Shown: positions 17,893 through 26,999, counted from the first letter of the stretch. The stretch: DNA of 64,000 nucleotides from Dyella jiangningensis (GCF_003264855.1 NZ_NFZS01000004.1:186001-250000), one strand, 5' to 3'. Notes: a model not told the origin generated them from the sequence alone. Translations and numbers: made by a program.

Positions 17893-18292
17893 GACGCTGC
17901 TCGCCGCCTACCGGCGCACCGATTACCGGGTGCGGCTCGGTGGCGGCGGGTATGCGAGCATCCGCATCGGCCATCCCCTGCCGGTCGCGCTCACCGGCCT
18001 CGTGACAGGAGAGCCGTGGGGTTTCATCACGGCCTGGAATCCGCGCTCGCAGCCGCGCCCTCCTTCGCAGAACCGCCAAGCCCAGCGACGGCTGCTGCAC
18101 GCGCTGCGTGAATTGCCTGCCACGCACTTCATCGCGGCGGGCGTCGGTGTCGGCGAAAACGGATGGCGCGAAGGCAGCCTGTTCGTGGTCGGTCCCGACG
18201 TGGAGTCACTCGACGCACTGGCCCGACGCTTCGGCCAGCATGGCTACCTCCACGGCCACGGTCAGCAGCCCGCGCAACTGCGCCTGCCCTGA
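17885..18292 (+). CDS. DUF3293 domain protein
   Basis: 135 residues. The segment GFITAWNPRSQPRPPSQNR, followed by an amphipathic helix and a GWREGSLFVVGPD strand, matches DUF3293, a small soluble bacterial family of unknown function. The ATG lies within the last codons of kmo (8-bp overlap), so it is co-translated with it; this pairing does not reveal a role. Confidence 0.8.
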   Translation: MDETLLAAYRRTDYRVRLGGGGYASIRIGHPLPVALTGLVTGEPWGFITAWNPRSQPRPPSQNRQAQRRLLHALRELPATHFIAAGVGVGENGWREGSLFVVGPDVESLDALARRFGQHGYLHGHGQQPAQLRLP

Positions 18293-18376
18293 CCCAGGCA
18301 CCTGCCGCCCACCCCGGGCGCTTGGCGGCAGCACGCCGCATGGACAAGCCTGTCAGCGTTTGCGGACAATCGCGCG

Positions 18377-19015
18377 ATGACTCATCTGTCTGCCACTGCC
18401 CCGATCCTGCTGGAAGCGCGGGGCCTCGCCTTCTACCGCCAGGACGAACCCGTGTTCGGCCCCCTGGACTTTCGCCTGCGCGAAGGCGAGGTGGCGCTGG
18501 TCGAAGGCGACAACGGCAGCGGCAAGACCACCTTGCTGCGCATCCTCGCCGGCCTGCTGCATCTGGACGAAGGTGCGCTGAGCTGGCGCGGCCAGCCTTG
18601 GCGGCGCATCGAACACCTGGGCGACACCCTGTTCCTCGGCCATCACCTGGGCCTCAAGGGTGATCTCAGCGCTCGCGAGAACCTCGCCGTCGCCGCCGGC
18701 ACCTATGGCACGCGCGAGGGTCGTGACGTGGCCGGCGTACTGTCCAGCATCGGCCTTGCCGGCTATGAGGACGAGCCCGTACGCCGCCTTTCCGCCGGCC
18801 AGAAGAAACGCGCCGCCCTCGCACGCCTGCTGCTGTTGCCGGCGACGCTGTGGCTGCTGGACGAGCCGTACGCCAATCTCGACCGCACCGGTATCGAACT
18901 GGTGAACCGCCTGCTGGCCGAGCACTCCGCCGAGGGAGGTGCCGCGCTGGTGACCAGCCACGGCGCGGTGAGCTTCCTGGGCGGTGAACCGACACGGGTA
19001 CGCATGCACGCATGA
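18377..19015 (+). CDS. ccmA: CcmA, cytochrome c maturation ABC transporter ATPase
   Basis: 212 residues. It has the Walker A motif GDNGSGKTT, the ABC signature LSAGQKKR and the Walker B motif LWLLDEPYANLD; LSAGQKKR is the CcmA form. CcmAB with CcmC and CcmD releases holo-CcmE, the heme chaperone, in the periplasm. First gene of the nine-gene ccm operon; it overlaps ccmB by 4 bp (ATGA). Confidence 0.95.
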   Translation: MTHLSATAPILLEARGLAFYRQDEPVFGPLDFRLREGEVALVEGDNGSGKTTLLRILAGLLHLDEGALSWRGQPWRRIEHLGDTLFLGHHLGLKGDLSARENLAVAAGTYGTREGRDVAGVLSSIGLAGYEDEPVRRLSAGQKKRAALARLLLLPATLWLLDEPYANLDRTGIELVNRLLAEHSAEGGAALVTSHGAVSFLGGEPTRVRMHA

Positions 19016-19698
19016 GTCACGCGACGCTCGCTTCCGCCTGCGCCGCCGTGTTGCGCCGCGACCTCACCCTGGCCTGGCGCCGCCGTGGCGACATCACCAT
19101 GCCGGTGCTGTATGCGCTGATCGTGGTCACCCTGTTCCCGTTCGCGCTGGGTCCGGAAGACGCCCTGCTGCAGCGCATCGCCGGCGGCGTCGTGCTGCTG
19201 ACCATGCTGCTGGCCATGCTGCTCGCGCTGGATGCGATGTTCCGCAGCGACATCGAGGACGGCTCGCTGGAACTGCTGATGCTCTCGCCGCAACCGCTGG
19301 CGCTGATGCTGGGTATGAAGATCCTGGCGCACTGGATCACCACTGCGCTGCCGCTGATCGTGATCGCGCCGCTGCTGGCCGGCATGCTGCACCTGCCGCC
19401 GTCGGTAATGCCGGTACTCGTTTACGCACTGCTGCTCGCCACGCCCTTGCTGAGCCTCCTGGGCGCGGTGCTGGTGGCGCTGACGGCCGGCAGTCGGCGC
19501 TCTGGTATGCTGCTTGCCTTGATGCTGCTGCCGCTTTGCGTGCCAGTGGTGATCTTCGCCGCCGGCGCCGTCGCCGCGGCACAACAGGGGCTGCCGTGGC
19601 TCGCTCCCATCGCCTGGCTGGGGGCCGCGCTGGTCATGGCCCTGGTGCTGGCGCCGCTGGCCTGCGCCGCCGCCCTTCGGATAGCTCTGGACGCGTGA
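19012..19698 (+). CDS. ccmB: CcmB, heme exporter permease
   Basis: 228 residues with six hydrophobic segments. The start FAAVLRRDLTLAWRR-like region (here CAAVLRRDLTLAWRRRGDI) and DIEDGSLELLMLSPQPLAL are conserved CcmB motifs. It partners CcmA in the ABC complex. It lies between ccmA (4-bp overlap) and ccmC (11 bp). Confidence 0.95.
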   Translation: MSHATLASACAAVLRRDLTLAWRRRGDITMPVLYALIVVTLFPFALGPEDALLQRIAGGVVLLTMLLAMLLALDAMFRSDIEDGSLELLMLSPQPLALMLGMKILAHWITTALPLIVIAPLLAGMLHLPPSVMPVLVYALLLATPLLSLLGAVLVALTAGSRRSGMLLALMLLPLCVPVVIFAAGAVAAAQQGLPWLAPIAWLGAALVMALVLAPLACAAALRIALDA

Positions 19699-19709
19699 GA
19701 CCCGCTTTT

Positions 19710-20468
19710 ATGGCCAACTGGATCCCGCTCTGGGTTCACAAGCTCAGCTCGCCACCCAACTTCTACCGTTTTGCCGGCGTCCTGCGCCCCTGGGCATTGG
19801 CGCTGGCCCTTGTGCTCGGCGCCATCGCCCTATACGGCGGCCTGGTGCTGGCGCCCGCCGATTACCAGCAGGGCGACGCCTACCGCATCATCTTCATCCA
19901 CGTTCCCAGCGCGTGGATGAGCCTTTTCATCTATGGCGTGATGGCGGTAGCCGCGTTCATCTCGCTGGTATGGCGCATCAAGCTGGCTGAGGTGGTGGCG
20001 ATGGAATCGGCACCGATCGGCGCGGCCTTCACCTTCATCACCCTGGTCACCGGCTCGCTGTGGGGCAAGCCGATGTGGGGCACGTGGTGGACCTGGGATG
20101 CGCGGCTTACGTCCGAGCTGGTGCTGCTGTTCCTGTATCTGGGCGTGATCGGGCTGTATCACTCGTTCGAAGACCGCCGCCAGGGCGCGCGCGCCGCGGC
20201 CTTCCTCGCGATCATCGGCATCATCAACGTGCCGATCGTGCACTTCTCGGTGAACTGGTGGAACACGCTGCACCAGGGCTCCACCGTACGCATCCTCGGC
20301 CCGTCGAAGATGAGCGGTGACATGCTGTGGCCGCTGCTCACCATGATGGCCGCCACCAAGTTCTATTACATCGCGAGCCTGTTCGGGCGCGTGCGCACCG
20401 ACTTGCTCTCGCTGGAAAGCGGCAAGGATTGGGTGCGCCAAATCGCAGAGCAGGAGGGCCAGCGGTGA
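19710..20468 (+). CDS. ccmC: CcmC, heme-handling membrane protein
   Basis: 252 residues, six membrane helices. The tryptophan-rich WWD motif WGTWWTWDARLTSELVLLF (about 125-145) binds heme at the periplasmic face, and flanking helices carry the conserved His ligands (FIHVPSAWMS and YHSFED). It loads heme onto CcmE. The frame is open well upstream in ccmB; the ATG at 19710 gives the family N-terminus MANWIPLWVHKLSSPPNFY. Confidence 0.95.
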   Translation: MANWIPLWVHKLSSPPNFYRFAGVLRPWALALALVLGAIALYGGLVLAPADYQQGDAYRIIFIHVPSAWMSLFIYGVMAVAAFISLVWRIKLAEVVAMESAPIGAAFTFITLVTGSLWGKPMWGTWWTWDARLTSELVLLFLYLGVIGLYHSFEDRRQGARAAAFLAIIGIINVPIVHFSVNWWNTLHQGSTVRILGPSKMSGDMLWPLLTMMAATKFYYIASLFGRVRTDLLSLESGKDWVRQIAEQEGQR

Positions 20469-20665
20469 CGCCGTTCTCGTGGGATCACTTCCTCGCCATG
20501 GGCGGCTATGCCGCTTATGTGTGGCCAGCGTTCGCGGTGTTCTTCATCGTGCTGATCGCCGACTACCTCAGCCCGAGCTTCCGTCGACGCCGCCAGCTGC
20601 GCGAACTGCGCGGACGCATCGCGCGACAGGCCGCGCGGCAGCAACGCAACCCTTCAGTGCCGTAA
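20465..20665 (+). CDS. ccmD: CcmD, small heme exporter subunit
   Basis: 66 residues from a GTG that overlaps the ccmC stop (GTGA). [23 protein letters not shown] is the conserved CcmD region: one membrane helix preceded by the GGYAxYVW motif. A basic cytoplasmic tail follows ([13 protein letters not shown]). CcmD stabilises the CcmABC-CcmE release complex. Confidence 0.92.
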   Translation: MTPFSWDHFLAMGGYAAYVWPAFAVFFIVLIADYLSPSFRRRRQLRELRGRIARQAARQQRNPSVP

Positions 20666-20684
20666 TGGGCACCTACCGAGTCTT

Positions 20685-21152
20685 ATGAATCCCACCCGCA
20701 AGCGCAGACTCATCATCGTTCTTCTCGTGGTCGCCGCGGCCGTCGTCGCGGTCGGACTGACCGTGTTCGCGCTGCAGCAGAACATGAACTACCTGTTCAC
20801 CCCGAGCCAGGTGCAGACGGGCGAAGCACGCAGCTACAAGACGTTCCGCCTCGGCGGCATGGTGAAGGCCGGTTCGATCCAGCGCAGCAGCGACTCGCTG
20901 AAAGTCACCTTCACCGTGGTCGATGCGAGCGGTTCGATGCCGGTGGAGTACACCGGCATCCTTCCCGACCTGTTCCGCGACAACCAGTCGGTGATCGCCA
21001 CGGGCCACATGGACAACGCGCGTTTCATCGCCACCGAAGTGCTCGCCAAGCATGACGAAACCTACATGCCCAAGGAGCTGAAGGACGCCATGGCCAAGGC
21101 GCACGAGGGCAAGCAGGTCAACGAGGCCGCCGGCCAGGACAAACCGCAATGA
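20685..21152 (+). CDS. ccmE: CcmE, periplasmic heme chaperone
   Basis: 155 residues: a basic N-terminus, one signal-anchor helix (9-30), then the OB-fold domain. His123 in [10 protein letters not shown] is the covalent heme attachment site and the following Tyr is the axial ligand. [12 protein letters not shown] is also conserved. It shuttles heme from CcmC to CcmF. It overlaps ccmF by 4 bp. Confidence 0.96.
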   Translation: MNPTRKRRLIIVLLVVAAAVVAVGLTVFALQQNMNYLFTPSQVQTGEARSYKTFRLGGMVKAGSIQRSSDSLKVTFTVVDASGSMPVEYTGILPDLFRDNQSVIATGHMDNARFIATEVLAKHDETYMPKELKDAMAKAHEGKQVNEAAGQDKPQ

Positions 21153-23122
21153 TTCCGGAGCTCGGGCAACTCGCCCTGATCCTCGCCCTGCTGCTCGCGT
21201 TCGCGCAGGGCGTGTTGCCGCTGGTCGGCGCATGGCGCAACAACCGTGCGCTGATGGCCGTGGCACGCACCGCCGCGACGGGCCAGGCGGTGTTCGTCAC
21301 CATGGCCTTCCTGCTGCTGGTGTGGGCGTTCCTGCAGTTCGATTTTTCGGTGCAGTACGTTGCCGACAACTCCAATCTCGCGCTGCCCTGGTACTACCGC
21401 ATCGCGGCCGTGTGGGGCGCGCACGAAGGTTCGCTGCTGCTGTGGATCTTCATCCTCAACCTGTGGACGCTGGCGCTGGCCGTGTTGAGCCGTCGTCTGC
21501 CCGAGGTCTTCATCGCACGCGTGCTCGGCGTGCTTGGCCTGGTGTCGGTCGGCTTCCTCGCCTTCATCATCTTCACGTCCAATCCGTTCCTGCGCCTGTT
21601 GCCGATGCCGCCGGACGGCGGCGATCTCAACCCGGTGCTGCAGGACCCGGGCATGACCTTCCACCCGCCCGTGCTCTACATGGGCTACGTGGGCTTCTCG
21701 GTGGCATTCGCGTTCTCGATCGCCGCGTTGCTGGGCGGTGAACTGGAGCAGGCCTGGGTGCGCTGGGCGCGTCCGTGGACCAACGTGGCCTGGGGCTTTC
21801 TCTCCGCGGGCATCGTCGCCGGCAGCTGGTGGGCGTATGCCGAGCTGGGCTGGGGCGGCTGGTGGTTCTGGGACCCGGTGGAGAACGCCAGCTTCATGCC
21901 GTGGCTGGTGGGCGCGGCCCTGGTCCACGCGCAGGCAGTGACGGAGAAGCGCGGCGGCCTGCGTGCCTGGACCATCCTGCTGTCGATCTTCGCCTTCTCG
22001 CTGTCGCTGCTGGGTACCTTCCTGGTGCGCTCAGGCGTGCTCACCTCGGTGCATGCCTTCGCGTCTGATCCGAAGCGCGGCCTGTTCATCCTGTGCTTCC
22101 TCGCCGTGGTGGTGGGTGGCTCGCTGCTGCTTTATGCGCTGCGCGCGCCCAAGGTCGCCGGCGGCAAGCCGTTCAACGTGTTGTCGCGAGAGACGGCCAT
22201 CCTGATCGGCAACCTGATGCTGACGGTAGCCGCAGCGATGGTGCTGCTGGGCACGCTGTTCCCGCTGCTCGGCGACGCGCTTAACCTCGGCAAGATCTCG
22301 GTCGGCCCGCCCTACTTCGGTTTCCTGTTCACTCTGCTGATGATCCCGGTGGTGGTGCTGCTGCCGTTCGGCCCGTACCTGCGCTGGGGCAAGAGCGATA
22401 CGCCGGTGCTCAAGCGCGTGATGTGGCGTGCTGGTCTCGCTGCCGTGGCGTGCGCGATCGTCGCCGCCTTCATCACCGATGGCGAAGGCAAGGCAATCGC
22501 CGGCACGGCGGCCGCGGTATGGTGTGGCTTCGGCACGCTGCTTTATGTGTTCAAGCGCTGGCGCGAGATGCCCGCGGGTCGCCGCTACCCGGCCGAGATG
22601 GCCGGCATGCTGCTGGCGCATTTCGGCGTTGGCGTGTTCCTCGCCGGCGTGCTGCTCACCAATGCGCTGAGCGTCGAGCGCGACGTGCGCATGAGCCCGG
22701 GCCAGACCTCCAGCATCGGCGGCTACGATTTCCGCTTCGACGGCGTGCAGCACACCACCGGTCCCAACTGGCAGGGTGACCAGGGCACGGTGACGGTGAT
22801 GCGTTCGGGTCGCGAGATCGCCGTGATGCATCCGCAGAAGCGCACCTACACGCGCGGCCAGGTACAGACGGAATCGGCGATCAACCCCGGCCTGTTCCGC
22901 GACTTGTACGTGGCCCTGGGCGAACCGATGGATCGCACCCAGCCCGAAGGCGCGTGGGCGCTGCGCCTCTACGACAAGCCGTTCGTCCGCTGGATCTGGG
23001 CCGGTGGCCTGTTCATGATGCTCGGTGGCTTCTTCGCCGCCGCGGATCGCCGCTTCCGCACCAAGCGCGTGGCTGAAACCGAAACCGTCCCGGCAGCTGC
23101 CTTGCAGGAATCGCGCGCATGA
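21149..23122 (+). CDS. ccmF: CcmF, heme lyase large subunit
   Basis: 657 residues, about 15 membrane helices. The WWD motif [19 protein letters not shown] lies near residue 240, with conserved His residues in the flanking helices. CcmF takes heme from CcmE and ligates it to apocytochrome c with CcmH and CcmI. Normal length. It overlaps ccmE and ccmG by 4 bp each. Confidence 0.96.
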   Translation: MIPELGQLALILALLLAFAQGVLPLVGAWRNNRALMAVARTAATGQAVFVTMAFLLLVWAFLQFDFSVQYVADNSNLALPWYYRIAAVWGAHEGSLLLWIFILNLWTLALAVLSRRLPEVFIARVLGVLGLVSVGFLAFIIFTSNPFLRLLPMPPDGGDLNPVLQDPGMTFHPPVLYMGYVGFSVAFAFSIAALLGGELEQAWVRWARPWTNVAWGFLSAGIVAGSWWAYAELGWGGWWFWDPVENASFMPWLVGAALVHAQAVTEKRGGLRAWTILLSIFAFSLSLLGTFLVRSGVLTSVHAFASDPKRGLFILCFLAVVVGGSLLLYALRAPKVAGGKPFNVLSRETAILIGNLMLTVAAAMVLLGTLFPLLGDALNLGKISVGPPYFGFLFTLLMIPVVVLLPFGPYLRWGKSDTPVLKRVMWRAGLAAVACAIVAAFITDGEGKAIAGTAAAVWCGFGTLLYVFKRWREMPAGRRYPAEMAGMLLAHFGVGVFLAGVLLTNALSVERDVRMSPGQTSSIGGYDFRFDGVQHTTGPNWQGDQGTVTVMRSGREIAVMHPQKRTYTRGQVQTESAINPGLFRDLYVALGEPMDRTQPEGAWALRLYDKPFVRWIWAGGLFMMLGGFFAAADRRFRTKRVAETETVPAAALQESRA

Positions 23123-23664
23123 GCCGCCTGCTGCCTTTCTTCGGTTTCCTGCTGCTCGTGGCGCTGTTCGGCTTCGGCATCTGGTGGAACACCCAGCACG
23201 ACCAGCGCGAAGTGCCTTCGCCGCTGATCAACAAGCCGGCACCCGCCTTCGTGCTGCCGAAGCTGGACGATCCGTCCCAGACGGTCAGTCGCGACAACCT
23301 GCTGGGCAAGCCGTATCTCATCAACGTCTTCGCCAGCTGGTGCATCGCCTGCGGCGAGGAGCATCCGGTGCTGATGACGCAGGGCAAGTCGATCGGCGTG
23401 CCCATCGTCGGCTACAACTACAAGGATGCGCCGGACGACGCCAAGGCCTGGCTGGCCAAGCACGGCAATCCGTACGACATGGTCATCGCCGACCTGGAAG
23501 GCCGCACGGCGATCGACTTCGGTGTGTACGGTGCCCCCGAGAGTTTCCTCGTCGATGGCAAGGGTGTGATCCGCTACAAGCGCATCGGCCCGCTGACGCC
23601 GGAAGTGATCGAGAAGGAACTGAAACCCGCGATCGCGGCACTGGCGAAGGAGCCCGCCCCGTGA
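23119..23664 (+). CDS. ccmG: CcmG (DsbE), thiol-disulfide oxidoreductase for cytochrome c maturation
   Basis: 181 residues: a signal anchor ([23 protein letters not shown]), then a thioredoxin fold. Its active site WCIACGEEHPVL has the CxxC, and the GVYGAPESFLVD cis-Pro region follows. It reduces the CXXCH cysteines of apocytochrome c, with electrons from DsbD; a dsbD-like gene is also in this window at 27.5-29.4 kb. It overlaps ccmF and ccmH. Confidence 0.95.
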   Translation: MSRLLPFFGFLLLVALFGFGIWWNTQHDQREVPSPLINKPAPAFVLPKLDDPSQTVSRDNLLGKPYLINVFASWCIACGEEHPVLMTQGKSIGVPIVGYNYKDAPDDAKAWLAKHGNPYDMVIADLEGRTAIDFGVYGAPESFLVDGKGVIRYKRIGPLTPEVIEKELKPAIAALAKEPAP

Positions 23665-24182
23665 ACACGCGGCGTCTTTCTGTAGGAGCGCACCCAGTGC
23701 GCGAAAAGCCTATGCGGCGGCGACTCCGTCATCGCGCACTGGGTGCGCTCCTACAGTTGGGGTTGCTGCTCTTCACGGGCCTCGCCTTCGCACAGGCCAT
23801 CGATCCGCTGCCGTTCAAGGACCACGCGCAGGAGGTCCGCTTCCAGGCACTCACGCGCGAACTGCGCTGCCTGGTCTGCCAGAACGAGAACCTGGCCGAT
23901 TCCAACGCGGACCTCGCGCGCGACCTGCGGCATGAAGTGTTCGACCTGATGCAGCAGGGCAAGAGCGACGACGAGATCAAGCAGTACCTGGTCGATCGCT
24001 ATTCCGATTTCGTGCTGTACGACCCACCGGTGAAGTCCAGCACGGTGTTGTTGTGGTTCGGCCCGCTGGCGATCCTGCTGGCCGGCGCCGTGGTGGTCGT
24101 GGTCACGGTGCGTCGTCGTGGCCGTGCCGCGCCGGTCGCGGTGCAGGACGAGAAGCCGAACGACGAAGGGGACGATTGGTGA
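23661..24182 (+). CDS. ccmH: CcmH, apocytochrome c thiol-handling protein (repeat-interrupted signal peptide)
   Basis: The mature part is standard: LRCLVCQNENLADSNADLARDLR contains the LRCxxCQ active site, followed by a helical bundle, one membrane helix and an acidic tail. The N-terminus is unusual. From the GTG at 23661 (GTGA overlap with ccmG), codons 7 to 32 are made by a 75-bp palindromic repeat at 23681-23755. Removing those 75 bp on paper leaves MNTRRLSLGLLLFTGLAFA before QA, an ordinary signal peptide. An in-frame ATG at 23712, in the hairpin loop, would give MRRRLRHRALGALLQLGLLL, which is also a usable signal. The true start is therefore open (173 or 156 residues). Confidence 0.9.
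   Translation: MNTRRLSVGAHPVREKPMRRRLRHRALGALLQLGLLLFTGLAFAQAIDPLPFKDHAQEVRFQALTRELRCLVCQNENLADSNADLARDLRHEVFDLMQQGKSDDEIKQYLVDRYSDFVLYDPPVKSSTVLLWFGPLAILLAGAVVVVVTVRRRGRAAPVAVQDEKPNDEGDDW
23681..23755. repeat. 75-bp palindromic repeat inserted in frame within ccmH
   Basis: Arms at 23681-23704 and 23732-23755 are perfect 24-bp complements (starting TGTAGGAGCGCACCCAGTGC) around a 27-base loop. The same arm sequence recurs, with changes, at 51.1-51.4 and 54.6 kb, so this is a dispersed family. Its length is exactly 25 codons with no stop in the used frame, so ccmH stays open. The transcript should form a very stable hairpin over the translation start. Confidence 0.92.
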
Positions 24183-25225
24183 AACTGGCTTTTTTCCTGA
24201 TCGCCGCAGCGATGATCGCCGCGGCGCTGTTCCTGCTGCTATGGCCGCTGATGCGTCATGGCCGCCAGCAGGGCCGCTCCCGCAAGGTCTTCGCGCTGGC
24301 GCTGGCGTTGGCCTTCCTGTTGCCGATCGCGGCCATCAGCCTGTATCTCGGCGTGGGCACGCCGGCGGCGCTCGATGGCGTGGCGCACCAGCCCAAGAGC
24401 ATGAGCATCGACGATGCCGTCGGTGAGCTGAAGGCTCATCTGGCGCAGCAACCGGATGACCTGCAGGGTTGGATGCTGCTTGCGCAGACCTACGGCGTGA
24501 TGCATCGCGCCGTCGAAGCACGCGATGCCTACGGCCAGGCGCTGCGCATTGACGCTGACAACAGCGCCGCCATGGTGGGCTGGGCGGAAGCCGACTCCCT
24601 GCAGCGCGAGGACCATCGCATCGACGGGCGCGCGCTGGAACTGCTCGAACGCGCCGTGAAGCTGGACCCGCAGAGCCAGCGCGGCCTTTGGCTGCTGGGC
24701 ATCAGCCAGTTCCAACATGACCACTACGCCGAGGCCGCCACCACCTGGCGCCAGTTGCAGCCCCAGCTGGACCCGGGCTCCAACGTGGCCAAGGCCGTCG
24801 CCGAACAGATCGCCGTGGCTGACGCGCGTGCGGGCAACCCCGGCAAGACGGCGCCCGAGATGCCTGCCGTCGAGGCTCAGGGGCCTGCGTTGCAGGTCCA
24901 GGTAGCGCTCTCCCCCGCCCTCAAGGACAAGCTGGCTCGCGGCGACACGCTGTTCGTCTATGCACGCGCCGAGCAGGGGCCGCCCATGCCGCTGGCCGTG
25001 GCGAAGCTGGACGCCGCCGCCCTTCCCGCCACGGTCACGCTCACGGACGCGATGGGCATGACGCCTCAGTTCAAACTATCCTCGGCATCGCGCGTGTTCG
25101 TCGGTGCCCGCATCAGCAAGAGTGGGCAGGCCATGCCGCAGGCGGGCGACCTCGAAGGCGACGCCGGCGTGGTCGACGTCGGCACGCGTACTCCGATCAG
25201 GATCACCATCGACAAGGTTCATTGA
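24179..25225 (+). CDS. ccmI: CcmI, TPR-containing cytochrome c biogenesis factor
   Basis: 348 residues from a GTG overlapping the ccmH stop. Two N-terminal membrane helices (4-22, 37-57) flank a short basic cytoplasmic loop. A TPR domain follows (about 85-200: GWMLLAQTYGVMHRAVEARDAYGQAL, GLWLLGISQFQHDHYAEAATTW), then a C-terminal beta-rich domain (from about 235, VQVALSPALKDKLARGDTLFVYARA) typical of the CcmI C-terminal region. It binds apocytochrome c and presents it to CcmFH. Last ccm gene, coupled to metX by a TGATG overlap. Confidence 0.92.
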   Translation: MKLAFFLIAAAMIAAALFLLLWPLMRHGRQQGRSRKVFALALALAFLLPIAAISLYLGVGTPAALDGVAHQPKSMSIDDAVGELKAHLAQQPDDLQGWMLLAQTYGVMHRAVEARDAYGQALRIDADNSAAMVGWAEADSLQREDHRIDGRALELLERAVKLDPQSQRGLWLLGISQFQHDHYAEAATTWRQLQPQLDPGSNVAKAVAEQIAVADARAGNPGKTAPEMPAVEAQGPALQVQVALSPALKDKLARGDTLFVYARAEQGPPMPLAVAKLDAAALPATVTLTDAMGMTPQFKLSSASRVFVGARISKSGQAMPQAGDLEGDAGVVDVGTRTPIRITIDKVH

Positions 25226-26328
25226 TGAATCACGACGCGCGCCGCTACTTCGCCCTGCCTTCGCCATTCGCGATGAAGCGCGGTGGAGAACTCCACGGCG
25301 CGCGCGTCGCCTATGAAACCTGGGGCGAACTGAGCGCGGCGCGTGACAATGCGGTGCTGATCCTCACCGGCCTCTCGCCGAGCGCACACGCCGCTTCCAA
25401 CGACGAAGATCCTTCGCCCGGCTGGTGGGAGGCGATGATCGGCCCTGGCAAGGCCATCGATACCTCGCGCTGGTATGTCATCTGCGTGAATTCGCTGGGC
25501 AGCGACAAAGGGTCCACCTGTGCGGCTTCGATCAACCCGGCGACAGGTGAGCCGTATCGCCTGGATTTTCCCGAGCTGTCGCTGGAAGACGTCGCCCACG
25601 CGGCCCATGGCGTCGTAAATAGCCTAGGCATCGAACAGCTGGCTTGCCTCATCGGCTGCTCGATGGGTGGCATGAGCGCACTGGCCTACATGGTGCTGCA
25701 CCCGGGCAGCGTACGCGCACACATCAGCGTGGATACGGCGCCCCAGGCGCAGCCGTTCGCCATCGCCATCCGCTCGCTGCAGCGCGAAGCCATTCGGCTC
25801 GACCCGCACTGGAACAACGGCCACTACGACGATGGGGACTATCCCGAAGCCGGCATGAGCATCGCGCGCAAGCTCGGGGTGATCACCTACCGCTCGGCGA
25901 TGGAATGGAATGGTCGCTTCGCGCGCATCCGGCTCGACCCCGAGCAACGCGACGACAATCCGTTCGGCCTGGAATTCGAAGTGGAGTCGTACCTCGAAGG
26001 CCACGCGCGACGCTTCGTGCATACCTTCGACCCCAACAGCTATCTATATCTGTCGCGCGCCAGCGATTGGTTCGACATTGCCGAATACGGCAACGGCAGC
26101 GTGATGGAAGGGCTCAAGCGCATCCGCATCAAGCAGGCGATGGTGATCGGCGTCAGTACCGACATCCTGTTTCCGCTGGAGCAGCAGGAACAGATTGCCG
26201 ATGGCCTGCGCGCCGCGGGCGCCGAGGTCGAGTTCGTGGCGCTGAATTCCCCGCAGGGCCACGATGCCTTCCTGGTCGACATCCCCAACTACAGTCGCGC
26301 CATCGGCGGCTTCCTCGGCCGACTCTGA
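25225..26328 (+). CDS. metX: MetX-family acyltransferase (homoserine or serine O-acyl/succinyltransferase)
   Basis: 367 residues, alpha/beta-hydrolase fold. The nucleophile is Ser146 in GCSMGGM; the acid and base are in STDILFP and GHDAFLVD; WWEAMIGPGKAIDT and the NSLGSDKGSTC oxyanion region are MetX hallmarks. Published work on the family showed that many Xanthomonadales members are serine O-succinyltransferases used for cysteine synthesis rather than homoserine acetyltransferases. By taxonomy this copy may be one, but I cannot decide from the residues alone. The ATG overlaps the ccmI stop; it is followed by cysteine dioxygenase, another sulfur amino acid gene. Confidence 0.88.
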   Translation: MNHDARRYFALPSPFAMKRGGELHGARVAYETWGELSAARDNAVLILTGLSPSAHAASNDEDPSPGWWEAMIGPGKAIDTSRWYVICVNSLGSDKGSTCAASINPATGEPYRLDFPELSLEDVAHAAHGVVNSLGIEQLACLIGCSMGGMSALAYMVLHPGSVRAHISVDTAPQAQPFAIAIRSLQREAIRLDPHWNNGHYDDGDYPEAGMSIARKLGVITYRSAMEWNGRFARIRLDPEQRDDNPFGLEFEVESYLEGHARRFVHTFDPNSYLYLSRASDWFDIAEYGNGSVMEGLKRIRIKQAMVIGVSTDILFPLEQQEQIADGLRAAGAEVEFVALNSPQGHDAFLVDIPNYSRAIGGFLGRL

Positions 26329-26356
26329 ACGGCCGACTGCGCCCCCAGTGCCGCGC

Positions 26357-26365
26357 TGTTAAGAT
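26357..26365 (+). promoter_or_regulatory. Possible extended -10 promoter element for the cysteine dioxygenase gene
   Basis: TGTTAAGAT (TGn followed by TAAGAT) lies about 30 bp before the ATG at 26396. No convincing -35 box is seen, which is acceptable for extended -10 promoters. Weak evidence on its own. Confidence 0.35.
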
Positions 26366-26395
26366 GGGGCAGCAGCATCACCATCCGAGAACGAC

Positions 26396-26974
26396 ATGCT
26401 CACCCTCGACTTTCCCGGCTCCCGCCAGCTCATCGACGCCATCGACGCCGCCGTGGCGGAGAACTCCACCCGCGCCGTCACGGACAGCCTGCGCAACAGC
26501 TTGTGCAAGCTCATTCGAGGCAAGGAAGTGAAGCTGCCCGAATGCGTGTTCGAGACCGCGGAAGGCCGCTACGCGCGCCGCGAGCTGTACCGTAGCGAGG
26601 ATCACGGCTACTGCGTGGTGGCGATGACCTGGGGTCCGGGCCAGGGCACGCCGATCCACGACCATTGCGGCATGTGGTGCGTGGAAGGCGTCTGGAGCGG
26701 TGCGCTGGAAGTCGTGCAGTACGAGCGCCTCGCCGATGAAGACGGCCACTACCGCTTCCAGCCTGTGGGCTCCATCCAGGCCGGCCCCGGCTCTGCCGGC
26801 AGCCTGATTCCGCCGCACGAATACCACACCATCCGCAACCCCAGCGACGACGCCGTCGCGGTGAGCCTGCACATCTACTCCGGCCCGATGACCCATTGTG
26901 CCGTGTTCCAGCCCCTGGGCCAGGACCACTATCAGCGCAGCGATCGCCAGCTGGGTCTCGACCCGGTGCACTGA
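26396..26974 (+). CDS. Cysteine dioxygenase type I family protein
   Basis: 192 residues, cupin fold. Metal ligands are the two His of TPIHDHCGMW and the His in VAVSLHIYSG, the 3-His ferrous site of thiol dioxygenases. The reaction would be cysteine to cysteine sulfinate, or a related thiol such as 3-mercaptopropionate. A cysteine sits five residues after the second ligand His (HDHCGMWC), the place of Cys93 of the mammalian Cys-Tyr cofactor; many bacterial homologues have Gly there. It lies 67 bp after metX. Confidence 0.88.
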   Translation: MLTLDFPGSRQLIDAIDAAVAENSTRAVTDSLRNSLCKLIRGKEVKLPECVFETAEGRYARRELYRSEDHGYCVVAMTWGPGQGTPIHDHCGMWCVEGVWSGALEVVQYERLADEDGHYRFQPVGSIQAGPGSAGSLIPPHEYHTIRNPSDDAVAVSLHIYSGPMTHCAVFQPLGQDHYQRSDRQLGLDPVH

Positions 26975-26999
26975 ACCCGGCATAATGGTTCGCTGCAGT

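Noticed and set aside
18984-19709. Upstream extension of the ccmC open frame
   Set aside because: It runs out of frame through ccmB; the ATG at 19710 gives the conserved CcmC N-terminus.
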